A DNA stretch of 50,312 nucleotides. It comes from Streptomyces viridochromogenes (GTDB lineage Bacteria > Actinomycetota > Actinomycetes > Streptomycetales > Streptomycetaceae). A program made the translations under genes and the position numbers. This document shows positions 27,589 to 36,083 of the stretch, piece after piece. A model generated the notes under the pieces. That model searched no databases. It had not been told where the DNA came from and saw only the letters and a program-made list of their open reading frames with translations. Within the stretch, counting starts at the first letter, position 1. Every line of letters begins with the position of its first letter. The DNA lies in assembly GCF_001270495.1 (NCBI RefSeq), contig NZ_LGUR01000252.1:1-50312 (forward strand), in the 5' to 3' direction.

Positions 27589-28770
27589 ATGGCTGAGGCT
27601 CAGAACATCCCCGTGGGGTCCACCACCGCGGGCCAGATCGCGGTGGCCGCCGAGTCGACCGTCGCCACGCGCATGAGCGCGCCCCCGTCCTTCGACGTCG
27701 CGGACTTCCCGGTCCCGCACGGCCGCGAGGAGGAGTGGCGGTTCACCCCGCTGGAGCGCCTGCGCGGCCTGCACGACGGCACCGCCGTCGCGAGCGGCAC
27801 CGGCGTGAAGGTCGACATCCAGGCCCCCGAGGGCGTCACCGTCGAGGCCGTCGGCCGCGACGACGCCCGGATCGGCAAGGCGGGCACCCCGGTGGACCGC
27901 GTCGCCGCCCAGGCGTACTCGGCGTTCGAGAAGGCCGGAGTGGTCACCGTCCCCAAGGAGACGGTGCTCACCGAGCCGATCCGCATCGCCGTGCACGGCG
28001 AGGGCGGGGTCGCCTTCGGCCACCAGGTCGTCGAGCTGGGCGCCTTCGCCGAGGCCGTCGTCGTCATCGACCACACCGGTGACGCGGTGCTCGCCGCCAA
28101 CGTCGACTACATCCTGGGCGACGGCGCCAAGCTGACCGTCGTCTCCGTCCAGGACTGGGACGACAAGGCCGTGCACGTGGCCCAGCACAACGCCCTCATC
28201 GGGCGGGATGCTTCGTTCAAGTCGGTCGTCGTCACCTTCGGCGGCGACGTCGTACGGCTGCACCCGCGCGTCTCCTACGCCGGTACCGGCGGCGAGGCCG
28301 AGCTGTTCGGCCTGTACTTCACCGACGCGGGCCAGCACCAGGAGCACCGCCTCCTGGTGGACCACAACACCCCGCACTGCAAGTCCAACGTCGCCTACAA
28401 GGGCGCGCTCCAGGGCGACGACGCGCACGCCGTGTGGATCGGCGACGTGCTGATCGAGGCCAAGGCCGAGGGCACGGACACGTACGAGATGAACCGCAAC
28501 CTGGTTCTGACCGACGGCGCGCGCGTCGACTCCGTGCCGAACCTGGAGATCGAGACCGGCGAGATCGTCGGCGCCGGCCACGCCTCGGCGACCGGCCGCT
28601 TCGACGACGAGCAGCTCTTCTACCTGATGGCCCGCGGCATCCCGGCCGACGAGGCCCGTCGCCTGGTGGTGCGCGGCTTCTTCGCCGAGCTCGTCCAGCA
28701 GATCGGCGTCGCCGACATCGAAGAGCGCCTCCTCGTGAGGATCGACGAGGAGCTGGAGGCCACGGTCTGA
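27589..28770 (+). CDS. sufD: Fe-S cluster assembly protein SufD
   Basis: A protein of 393 aa, homologous to SufB in its C-terminal beta-helix (HCKSNVAYKGALQGDDAHAV, RVDSVPNLEIETGEIVGAGH, EQLFYLMARGIPADEARRLV). It partners SufB and SufC. It follows sufB after 62 bases, and its stop shares a base with the next start (TGATG). Confidence 0.96.
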   Translation: MAEAQNIPVGSTTAGQIAVAAESTVATRMSAPPSFDVADFPVPHGREEEWRFTPLERLRGLHDGTAVASGTGVKVDIQAPEGVTVEAVGRDDARIGKAGTPVDRVAAQAYSAFEKAGVVTVPKETVLTEPIRIAVHGEGGVAFGHQVVELGAFAEAVVVIDHTGDAVLAANVDYILGDGAKLTVVSVQDWDDKAVHVAQHNALIGRDASFKSVVVTFGGDVVRLHPRVSYAGTGGEAELFGLYFTDAGQHQEHRLLVDHNTPHCKSNVAYKGALQGDDAHAVWIGDVLIEAKAEGTDTYEMNRNLVLTDGARVDSVPNLEIETGEIVGAGHASATGRFDDEQLFYLMARGIPADEARRLVVRGFFAELVQQIGVADIEERLLVRIDEELEATV

Positions 28771-29087
28771 TGACCTTCGTACGCGCCTGTGGGCTGAGCG
28801 AGCTGGAGGAGGACACCCCGAAGCGGGTGGAACTCGACGGCACGCCGGTCTCGGTCGTGCAGACCGAGGGGGAGGTGTTCGCCATCCACGACATCTGCTC
28901 GCACGCGAACGTCTCGCTCTCCGAGGGCGAGGTGGAGGACTGCCAGATCGAGTGCTGGCTGCACGGCTCCAGCTTCGACCTGCGCACCGGAAAGCCGTCC
29001 GGCCTCCCCGCGACGCGCCCCGTCCCCGTATACCCCGTAAAGATCGAAGGGGACGACGTTCTCGTCTCCCTCACCCAGGAGTCCTGA
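28770..29087 (+). CDS. Rieske-type ferredoxin of the SUF operon
   Basis: A protein of 105 aa. Rieske [2Fe-2S] ligands are complete: C43-x-H45 (CSH) and C62-x2-H65 (CWLH), spaced as in NirD/bifunctional dioxygenase ferredoxins. It is a small cytoplasmic electron carrier. Its fixed place between sufD and sufC in actinomycetes suggests electron supply to cluster assembly. Confidence 0.93.
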   Translation: MTFVRACGLSELEEDTPKRVELDGTPVSVVQTEGEVFAIHDICSHANVSLSEGEVEDCQIECWLHGSSFDLRTGKPSGLPATRPVPVYPVKIEGDDVLVSLTQES

Positions 29088-29094
29088 GGCACCC

Positions 29095-29855
<761 letters not shown>

Positions 29856-29859
<4 letters not shown>

Positions 29860-31112
29860 CACAGCTGCCGGGCCTCCTCGACACCGAGGCGCTCCGCAAG
29901 GACTTCCCGATCCTGGACCGCGTCGTCCACGGCGACAAGAAGCTCGTGTACCTGGACAACGCGGCGACCTCGCAGACGCCGCGCCAGGTGCTCGACGTGC
30001 TCTCCGAGTACTACGAGCAGCACAACGCCAACGTCCACCGTGGCGTGCACGTCCTCGCCGAGGAGGCCACGGCGCTGTACGAGGGCGCGCGCGACAAGGT
30101 CGCGGAGTTCATCAACGCGCCCAGCCGTGACGAGGTGATCTTCACAAAGAACGCCTCCGAGTCGCTCAACCTCGTGGCGAACATGCTCGGCTGGGCCGAC
30201 GAGCCCTACCGGGTGGACCACGAGACCGAGATCGTCATCACGGAGATGGAGCACCACTCCAACATCGTGCCGTGGCAGCTGCTCGCGCAGCGCACGGGCG
30301 CGAAGCTGAAGTGGTTCGGTCTCACCGACGACGGCCGCCTCGACCTGTCCAACATCGACGAGGTCATCACGGAGAAGACGAAGATCGTCTCCTTCGTGCT
30401 GGTGTCCAACATCCTGGGCACGCTCAACCCGGTCGAGGCGATAGTGCGCCGTGCGCAGGAAGTGGGCGCGCTGGTCTGCGTCGACGCCTCGCAGGCGGCG
30501 CCCCATATGCCGCTGGACGTGCAGTCCCTCCAGGCTGACTTCGTGGCCTTCACCGGCCACAAGATGTGCGGCCCGACCGGCATCGGCGTCCTCTGGGGCC
30601 GCCAGGAGCTGCTGGAGGACCTGCCCCCGTTCCTCGGCGGCGGCGAGATGATCGAGACGGTGTCGATGCACTCGTCGACGTACGCTCCGGCCCCGCACAA
30701 GTTCGAGGCGGGCACGCCTCCGATCTCGCAGGCGATCGGTCTCGGCGCGGCGATCGACTACCTCAACTCGATCGGCATGGACAAGATCCTCGCCCATGAG
30801 CACGCGCTCACCGAGTACGCGGTGAAGCGGCTGGGGGAGGTCCCGGACCTGCGGATCATCGGCCCGACGACGGCCGAGGACCGCGGCGCCGCGATCTCCT
30901 TCACGCTCGGCGACATCCACCCGCACGACGTGGGCCAGGTCCTCGACGAGCAGGGCATCGCGGTCCGGGTCGGCCACCACTGCGCCCGCCCGGTCTGCCT
31001 GCGCTACGGAATTCCTGCGACCACGCGAGCGTCGTTCTATCTGTACTCCACGCCGGCCGAGATCGACGCTCTGGTGGACGGCCTGGAGCACGTACGGAAC
31101 TTCTTCGGCTGA
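29856..31112 (+). CDS. sufS: Cysteine desulfurase SufS
   Basis: A protein of 418 aa, PLP dependent, releasing sulfur from cysteine. The PLP lysine is K236 in AFTGHKMCGPTGIGVLWG, and the catalytic cysteine C376 is in GHHCARPVC. NVHRGVHVLAEEAT and EHHSNIVPWQ are typical of the SufS class. GTG start, coupled to sufC. Confidence 0.97.
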
Positions 31113-31132
31113 CGGGACGGGAAGAGCGACGC

Positions 31133-31600
31133 ATGAAGCTGGATTCGATGTACCAGGAAGTCATCCTGGACCACTACAAGAACCCGCACGGGCGTGGTCT
31201 GAGGGATGGCGACGCCGAGGTGCACCACGTGAACCCGACGTGCGGCGACGAGATCACCCTGCGTGTGAAGTACGACGGCACGAAGATCGAGGACGTCTCG
31301 TACGAGGGCCAGGGCTGTTCCATCAGCCAGGCGAGCGCGTCCGTACTGAACGAACTCCTCGTCGGCAAGGACCTCTCCGACGCTCAGAAGATCCAGGAGA
31401 CGTTCCTGGAGCTGATGCAGTCCAAGGGGAAGATCGAGCCCGACGACGCCATGGAGGAGGTCCTGGAGGACGCGGTCGCGTTCGCCGGGGTCTCCAAGTA
31501 CCCGGCCCGGGTCAAGTGCGCCCTCCTGAGCTGGATGGCGTGGAAGGACGCGACGGCCCAGGTGCTGGGCGGAGCCGACGCCGAAAGGAAGACGGCATGA
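31133..31600 (+). CDS. sufU: SufU sulfur-transfer protein
   Basis: A protein of 155 aa. The zinc/sulfur-acceptor ligands of SufU are present: C37 and D39 in NPTCGDE, C62 in GQGCSISQAS, and C129 in RVKCALLSW. In Gram-positive bacteria SufU takes sulfur from SufS. Its stop overlaps the next start as ATGA. Confidence 0.96.
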   Translation: MKLDSMYQEVILDHYKNPHGRGLRDGDAEVHHVNPTCGDEITLRVKYDGTKIEDVSYEGQGCSISQASASVLNELLVGKDLSDAQKIQETFLELMQSKGKIEPDDAMEEVLEDAVAFAGVSKYPARVKCALLSWMAWKDATAQVLGGADAERKTA

Positions 31601-31929
31601 GCGAGACCGTTGAGATGAAGCCGGCCTCGGAGGAAGAGGTCCGTGAGGCGCTGTACGACGTCGTCGACCCCGAGCTGGGCATCGACGTCGTCAACCTCGG
31701 CCTGATCTACGGCATCCACATCGACGACGCGAACATCGCGACGCTCGACATGACCCTGACCTCGGCGGCCTGCCCGCTGACGGACGTCATCGAGGACCAG
31801 GCCAAGTCCGCCACGGACGGTCTCGTCAGCGAGCTGCGCATCAACTGGGTGTGGATGCCGCCGTGGGGCCCGGACAAGATCACGGACGATGGCCGGGAGC
31901 AGCTTCGGGCGCTCGGGTTCAACGTCTGA
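31597..31929 (+). CDS. sufT: SufT-like MIP18/DUF59 Fe-S maturation protein
   Basis: A protein of 110 aa. Family motifs are VDPELGIDVVNLGLIYGI and LTSAACPLTDVIEDQ with the conserved cysteine, then WMPPWGPDKIT. Members help deliver Fe-S clusters. It is the last gene of the SUF operon. Confidence 0.93.
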   Translation: MSETVEMKPASEEEVREALYDVVDPELGIDVVNLGLIYGIHIDDANIATLDMTLTSAACPLTDVIEDQAKSATDGLVSELRINWVWMPPWGPDKITDDGREQLRALGFNV

Positions 31930-31946
31930 GGATCCCCCTTCACGGA

Positions 31947-31979
31947 AAAGCGGCGGCACCTTCAGGGTGCCGCCGCTTT
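31947..31979 (+). terminator. Hairpin terminator of the SUF operon
   Basis: A 14-bp stem (AAAGCGGC.../...GCCGCTTT type) with loop TTCAG, arms 31947-31960 and 31966-31979, lies 17 bases after the last SUF stop. It is flanked by A and T runs, so it can work on both strands. Confidence 0.85.
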
Positions 31980-32004
31980 CCTGTGCCCGGGTCGGGCCCG
32001 TTGC

Positions 32005-32823
32005 TCAGGCCAGCCCGCCCACCAGCCGGAACGCCGAGTCCGCCAGGTACAGGGAGCTGTACTCGAAGGGTTCGAGGCGGACGACGAAGTTCTTGTGGCG
32101 GAGGAAGTAGCCCGGGTAGTTCACCGACTCCAGCATGATCGCGCCGGAGTAGGAGGAGCCGCGGGGACAGAAGGTGGCGTCCTGTCCGAACTGGGAAGAG
32201 CCGTCGCTGCGTTCGGCGCGCAGGACGAAGTTGCGGTGGCGCAGATAGCTGCCGTCGCTGGTGGCGAAGGAGTAACAGGAGCCGTCGGCCAGGCCCTTGA
32301 CCTGCTTGAAGGTGGAGTCCTCGCGGGATTCCGAGCCGCCGGCCGGGTCCAGGGCCACATAGCCGCCGCTCGCGTGCCAGTAACGGTCGGGGTAGTTGAC
32401 CGAGCGGACGGATCGCCAGGTGGTGGCCGGGGGTTTCGGGGCGGCCGGTGAACTCGCCTGACGGGAGGGCGACTTGGACGGCTTCGGCGCGGGTTCGGGC
32501 GGGCCGACGTCCTGCTGGCGGGGCGCCCTGGTCGTCGCCTCGTCCGTCGCCAGGCCGCTCTTGCCCTTCGGGGGAGTCTCCGACGGCGTGGCGAAGGAGA
32601 TGAGGCCGGGGACCGACACGTTGTCGTCGGCCGGCGCCGAACGTGACTGCTCGTCAGGTGCCCTGTCCGTCACGACGATGGCTGTGGCGCACGCGACGAT
32701 CGTCGCCACCGCCATCGTGCCCGCCAGCCACAGGCGGCGCGTCCCCGGTGCCCGGGAGGTGTCCGGGGCCCAGCCGTTCTCCCAAGGTTGGTCCTGAGGC
32801 GGCCGGGACTTGATTTCTGGCAT
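32005..32823 (-). CDS. Membrane-anchored AbfB-domain protein
   Basis: A protein of 272 aa. There is a short cytoplasmic N terminus, one membrane helix (about 31-52, LWLAGTMAVATIVACATAIV), a Ser/Pro/Lys-rich linker to about residue 130, then an AbfB (arabinofuranosidase B, CBM42-like) beta-trefoil. The trefoil shows repeating RSVNYPDRYWHASGG, SYLRHRNFVLRAE and ESVNYPGYFLRHKNFVVRLE units. No catalytic domain is attached, so it probably binds arabinose-containing sugars at the surface. The ATG at 32823 has GGAGGAAC upstream. It is convergent with the SUF operon across the shared terminator. Confidence 0.85.
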   Translation of the reverse strand: MPEIKSRPPQDQPWENGWAPDTSRAPGTRRLWLAGTMAVATIVACATAIVVTDRAPDEQSRSAPADDNVSVPGLISFATPSETPPKGKSGLATDEATTRAPRQQDVGPPEPAPKPSKSPSRQASSPAAPKPPATTWRSVRSVNYPDRYWHASGGYVALDPAGGSESREDSTFKQVKGLADGSCYSFATSDGSYLRHRNFVLRAERSDGSSQFGQDATFCPRGSSYSGAIMLESVNYPGYFLRHKNFVVRLEPFEYSSLYLADSAFRLVGGLA

Positions 32824-32991
32824 GCGCTGTTCCTCCAGCGACGTCACACGACAGCAGCCCGCGGCTGCGGAGACCCGGTATGTGAACGGTGAAACACTAG
32901 TGGGTGCAGGGGCGTTGGAGCAGCTGTTTGGAACGAGCCGTATCCACATCGATGTCCCGGGAAAGCCTTTGTGTACAGCCGTGCGCAACGT

Positions 32992-33009
32992 TGTGTACGC
33001 TCGTACACA
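32992..33009. promoter_or_regulatory. TetR-type operator at the SMR gene start
   Basis: TGTGTACG-CT-CGTACACA, a perfect 8-bp inverted repeat whose last base is the A of the SMR ATG. A further half-site TTGTGTAC occurs about 22 bases upstream. Its position on the start suggests tight repression by the TetR protein encoded in the same operon; the transcript may be leaderless. Confidence 0.6.
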
Positions 33010-33329
33010 TGGGATACCTGCTGCTCGCCGGAGCCATCGCGGCCGAGGTGGCCGCCACGACGGCCATGAAGTACAGCGACGGTTTCAGCAGGCTGTGGCC
33101 GTCCCTGCTGACCGCCCTCGGCTACCTCGTCTCCTTCACGCTGCTCGCCCAGACGCTGAAGTCCGTCTCCGTGGGCACGGCCTACGCGATCTGGGCCGGC
33201 GTCGGCACCGCGGCCATCGCCACCATCGGGATCCTGTTCCTGGGGGAGGGGATGACCGGTGTCAAGGCCGCCGGCATCGCGTTGATCATCGCCGGAGTGG
33301 TCGTGCTGAACCTGGGTGGTGCGCACTGA
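33009..33329 (+). CDS. Small multidrug resistance (SMR) efflux protein
   Basis: A protein of 106 aa with four membrane helices. E13 in AGAIAAEVAATTAMK corresponds to the proton/drug-coupling glutamate E14 of EmrE. YAIWAGVGTAAIATIGILFL and the C-terminal GIALIIAGVVVLNL are typical of the family. The stop overlaps the TetR start as TGATG. Confidence 0.94.
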   Translation: MGYLLLAGAIAAEVAATTAMKYSDGFSRLWPSLLTALGYLVSFTLLAQTLKSVSVGTAYAIWAGVGTAAIATIGILFLGEGMTGVKAAGIALIIAGVVVLNLGGAH

Positions 33330-33865
33330 TGGCCCGGCGCTACGACCCCGAGCGACGTCAGCGGATCATCGACGCGGCCATCCGGGTCGTCGGGGAGAAG
33401 GGCATCGCCGGGCTGAGCCACCGCACGGTCGCCGCCGAGGCCGATGTGCCGCTCGGCTCCACGACGTACCACTTCAAGACCCTCGACGACCTGCTGGTCG
33501 CCGCCCTGCGCCAGGCGAACGAGGGCTTCGCCAAGGTGATCGCCTCGCGCGGCGCCCTGGAGGACCCGCACGCCGACCTGGCGGCCGAGCTGGCCGGCTG
33601 GATGGGCGAGTGGCTCGCGGGTGACCGAACCGGCGTGGAGCTGGAGTACGAGCTCTACCTCGCCGCCCTGCGCCGGCCCGCCCTGCGCCCGGTCGCGGCC
33701 GAGTGGGCGCGGGATCTCGCCGAGCGGCTGTCCCGCCGAACGGACGCGGTCACGGCGCGGGCGCTGGTGGCGCTGATGGACGGGATCTGCCTTCAGGTGC
33801 TGCTCACGGAGGTGCCGTATGACGAGGGGTATGCGCGGGAGGTGCTGGCGCGGGTCATTCCGTGA
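33329..33865 (+). CDS. TetR-family regulator of the SMR pump
   Basis: A protein of 178 aa. The N-terminal helix-turn-helix is clear (RRQRIIDAAIRVVGEKG, TVAAEADVPLGSTTYHFKTL). The C-terminal ligand domain is helical. It is co-transcribed with the pump and probably represses it through the palindrome at 32992-33009, released by a cationic substrate. Confidence 0.93.
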   Translation: MARRYDPERRQRIIDAAIRVVGEKGIAGLSHRTVAAEADVPLGSTTYHFKTLDDLLVAALRQANEGFAKVIASRGALEDPHADLAAELAGWMGEWLAGDRTGVELEYELYLAALRRPALRPVAAEWARDLAERLSRRTDAVTARALVALMDGICLQVLLTEVPYDEGYAREVLARVIP

Positions 33866-33908
33866 CCGGTGCCGGGTGGGCCGCGTGGCGGGGGTGGTGC
33901 CGCTGCGC

Positions 33909-33968
33909 TCCTCGCCCCCGCCGCCCCTACCCGTCCCGTCCCCCAGGGGCGCTGCCCCTTCAACCCCG
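33909..33968 (+). repeat. Dispersed intergenic repeat copy
   Basis: This stretch is nearly identical to 10625-10682 (shared TCGCCCCCGCCGCCCCTACC and following bases, diverging only at a few positions). It lies just after the TetR stop, as the other copy lies after the sugar permease stop. Confidence 0.7.
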
Positions 33969-34066
33969 CCGGGGGCGTTGCGCCTTGACCCTGCCGGGGG
34001 CGTTGCCCTCGGACTCTGCCGGGGGCGTTGTCCTCGGACTCTGCCGGGGCGTTGCCCCCGGACCCC
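33968..34066. repeat. Four-copy 25-bp tandem repeat
   Basis: GCCGGGGGCGTTG followed by a variable 12-base segment starts at 33968, 33993, 34018 and 34043, a period of exactly 25 bases; the last copy lacks one G. The rest of 33866-34258 is otherwise free of a credible gene. Frame shifts between copies (25 is not a multiple of 3) speak against coding. Confidence 0.75.
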
Positions 34067-34246
34067 GTGAGGGGCTCCGCCCTCGCCCTCGGCCTGATGT
34101 CGCCCCAGCTCCCGCTCGGCCCCCTCGGCCTCTGAACGGCCTCGTCCTCAGACTCCCCCAGAGGGGCACCACAGGCAGGTCGCCCAAGGCCGCCCGGCAC
34201 GTGAGACGCCTTGTCCACCGGTTCGCCCGAGCGGGCAGCGTCACGT

Positions 34247-34258
34247 TAGGTTGCCCTC
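34247..34258 (+). promoter_or_regulatory. Possible leaderless promoter of dapD
   Basis: TAGGTT (34247-34252) lies seven bases before the dapD ATG, the distance expected between a -10 element and the first transcribed base. There is no ribosome site before the ATG. No strong -35 was seen. Confidence 0.35.
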
Positions 34259-35248
34259 ATGACCGACACGACTGCTCCTCGCACCACCGGCGCCGTGGCC
34301 GCCGGCCTCGCCACGATCGCCGCCGACGGCACCGTTCTCGACACCTGGTTCCCCGCGCCCGAGCTCGCCGCCGAGCCGGGTCCCTCCGGCAGTGAGCGGC
34401 TGTCCGCCGAGCGCGCCGTCGAGCTGCTCGGTGAGGGTGCCGCGAAGGCGATCGGGCCGGACGCCCGCCGGGGCGTCGAGGTCGTCGCGGTCCGCACGGT
34501 CATCGCCTCGATCGACGAGAAGCCGATCGACGCGCACGACGTCTACCTGCGCCTGCACCTGCTCTCCCACCGCCTGGTCAGGCCGCACGGCCTGAGCCTG
34601 GAGGGCCAGTTCGGCTTCCTCGCCAACGTCGCCTGGACCTCCCTCGGCCCGGTCGCCGTCGACGACGTCGAGAAGGTCCGCCTGAACGCCCGAGCCGAGG
34701 GCCTGCACCTCCAGGTGACCTCGATCGACAAGTTCCCGCGGATGACCGACTACGTGGCCCCCAAGGGCGTCCGCATCGCCGACGCCGACCGGGTCCGCCT
34801 CGGTGCCCACCTCGCCGAGGGCACCACCGTCATGCACGAGGGCTTCGTCAACTTCAACGCCGGCACCCTGGGCACCTCCATGGTCGAGGGGCGCATCTCC
34901 GCGGGTGTCATCGTCGGAGACGGCTCCGACATCGGTGGCGGCGCGTCGACGATGGGCACGCTGTCCGGCGGCGGCAACGTGATCATCTCCATCGGTGAGC
35001 GCTGCCTGATCGGCGCCGAGGCGGGCGTCGGTATCGCGCTCGGCGACGAGTGCGTCGTCGAGGCCGGCCTGTACGTCACCGCCGGCACCCGCATCACGAT
35101 GCCCGACGGCCAGATCGTCAAGGCCCGCGAGCTGTCGGGCGCCTCCAACATCCTCTTCCGCCGCAACTCGGTCACCGGCACCGTCGAGGCCCGCCCGAAC
35201 AACGCGGTGTGGGGCGGGCTGAACGAGATCCTGCACAGCCACAACTGA
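34259..35248 (+). CDS. dapD: 2,3,4,5-tetrahydropyridine-2,6-dicarboxylate N-succinyltransferase
   Basis: A protein of 329 aa of the actinobacterial DapD type, acting in the succinylase branch of diaminopimelate and lysine synthesis. The C-terminal left-handed beta-helix is clear: [40 protein letters not shown]. The N-terminal domain is that of the long actinobacterial form. It lies alone between repeat-rich spacers. Confidence 0.95.
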   Translation: MTDTTAPRTTGAVAAGLATIAADGTVLDTWFPAPELAAEPGPSGSERLSAERAVELLGEGAAKAIGPDARRGVEVVAVRTVIASIDEKPIDAHDVYLRLHLLSHRLVRPHGLSLEGQFGFLANVAWTSLGPVAVDDVEKVRLNARAEGLHLQVTSIDKFPRMTDYVAPKGVRIADADRVRLGAHLAEGTTVMHEGFVNFNAGTLGTSMVEGRISAGVIVGDGSDIGGGASTMGTLSGGGNVIISIGERCLIGAEAGVGIALGDECVVEAGLYVTAGTRITMPDGQIVKARELSGASNILFRRNSVTGTVEARPNNAVWGGLNEILHSHN

Positions 35249-35253
35249 TCATC

Positions 35254-35276
35254 GGCGGCCGTGACCTGCGGCCGCC
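35254..35276 (+). terminator. Hairpin after dapD
   Basis: GGCGGCCG-TGACCTG-CGGCCGCC, an 8-bp GC stem starting six bases after the dapD stop. It has no T run, as is common in Streptomyces. Confidence 0.5.
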
Positions 35277-35338
35277 TAACCGATCAACGTCCTGACCTGC
35301 TGATGAGCTGTCGGCAGCTGTCGACGTCGGTCAACGTT

Positions 35339-35380
35339 GAGCGCCCTTCCACGGCCCGAGGACGGCCCGGGAGGGCGCTC
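35339..35380. terminator. Second inverted repeat downstream of dapD
   Basis: GAGCGCCCT...AGGGCGCTC arms flank an 18-24 base centre that itself contains GGCCC elements. It lies between dapD and the convergent lyase fragment and may end both transcripts. Confidence 0.45.
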
Positions 35381-35464
35381 ATGCCGTTGGACCGGGTGAC
35401 GGTGGCGAGGCCAGTGTCCAGCTGACTCGGCCACGCAACGTTCACCTGGCTGACTACGAACTCC

Positions 35465-35818
35465 TCATGGCTGGGCGGTGTCCCGGAACAGCAGGTGGAC
35501 GTTCGCGCCCTCGCCGCCGCGGATGACGGTCGCGACGGGCCGTGGCAGGTAGTCGGTCGCCGAGTCCCGGCTGCTCAGCAGCCGTTCCCAGCCGTCCGTC
35601 CAGGGCTGTGCACCCGCCTTGACCTTCTCGGCCATCCGGTCGAAGTCGGCCTGCGTGTGCAGCAGCGCCGGGTGGGCGAACCCGCCCTTCGGGGCCGTCG
35701 GCACGGCTGAGGCGGTCTCCGTGGCCGCCCCGATCGCACCGGCGCCGGCACCGGCCGCGCCGGCGAGCTTCAGCATCCCGCGACGGCTGAGCGAACGGTC
35801 TGTGGTGGCCTGCGCCAT
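35465..35818 (-). pseudogene. N-terminal fragment of a Tat-exported lyase-like protein
   Basis: 117 codons. The ATG follows AGGAGA. The twin-arginine signal is SLSRRGMLKLAG followed by an Ala/Gly-rich helix and an AxA-like site near TASAVP. The start of the mature part (HPALLHTQADFDRMAEKVKAG, PWTDGWERLL, VIRGGEGANVHLLFRDTAQ) resembles secreted alginate-lyase-like proteins, which are several hundred residues long. The frame stops after DTAQP, so the catalytic domain is missing. I call it a truncated gene, though a short expressed product is possible. Confidence 0.65.
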
Positions 35819-35981
35819 CGAACTGTCTCCTGGTTCTTCTGCGGTCCCGTACCAAGGAGACGCGCGCCGCACCGGTGCATAACAAAAACTGTCCGGCGGC
35901 CCGGTGGGCGAGCAGTGTCGTATGTGCGGGCGCGGTTCGCCGCGCCCTGCGGACGGCGACTCGCCCTCATACAAGGGGCAT

Positions 35982-36013
35982 GGGGCCGTATCGGAGGAAT
36001 CCGATACGGCCCC
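35982..36013. terminator. Strong hairpin downstream of the GH59 gene
   Basis: A perfect 14-bp stem (35982-35995 with 36000-36013, sequence GGGGCCGTATCGGA and its inverse) has a GGAA loop. It lies about 70 bases after the stop of the minus-strand hydrolase gene. Confidence 0.8.
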
Positions 36014-36083
36014 TTGAACATTTACGACGAACGCATGGGGCCCGCAGGACCAGAGCGCCTACTGGCCCGCAGGCCCAGGGCAC

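Noticed and set aside
33963..34066. Tandem repeats considered as a CRISPR array
   Set aside because: The unit is 25 bases in total with no unique spacers, and copies follow each other directly.
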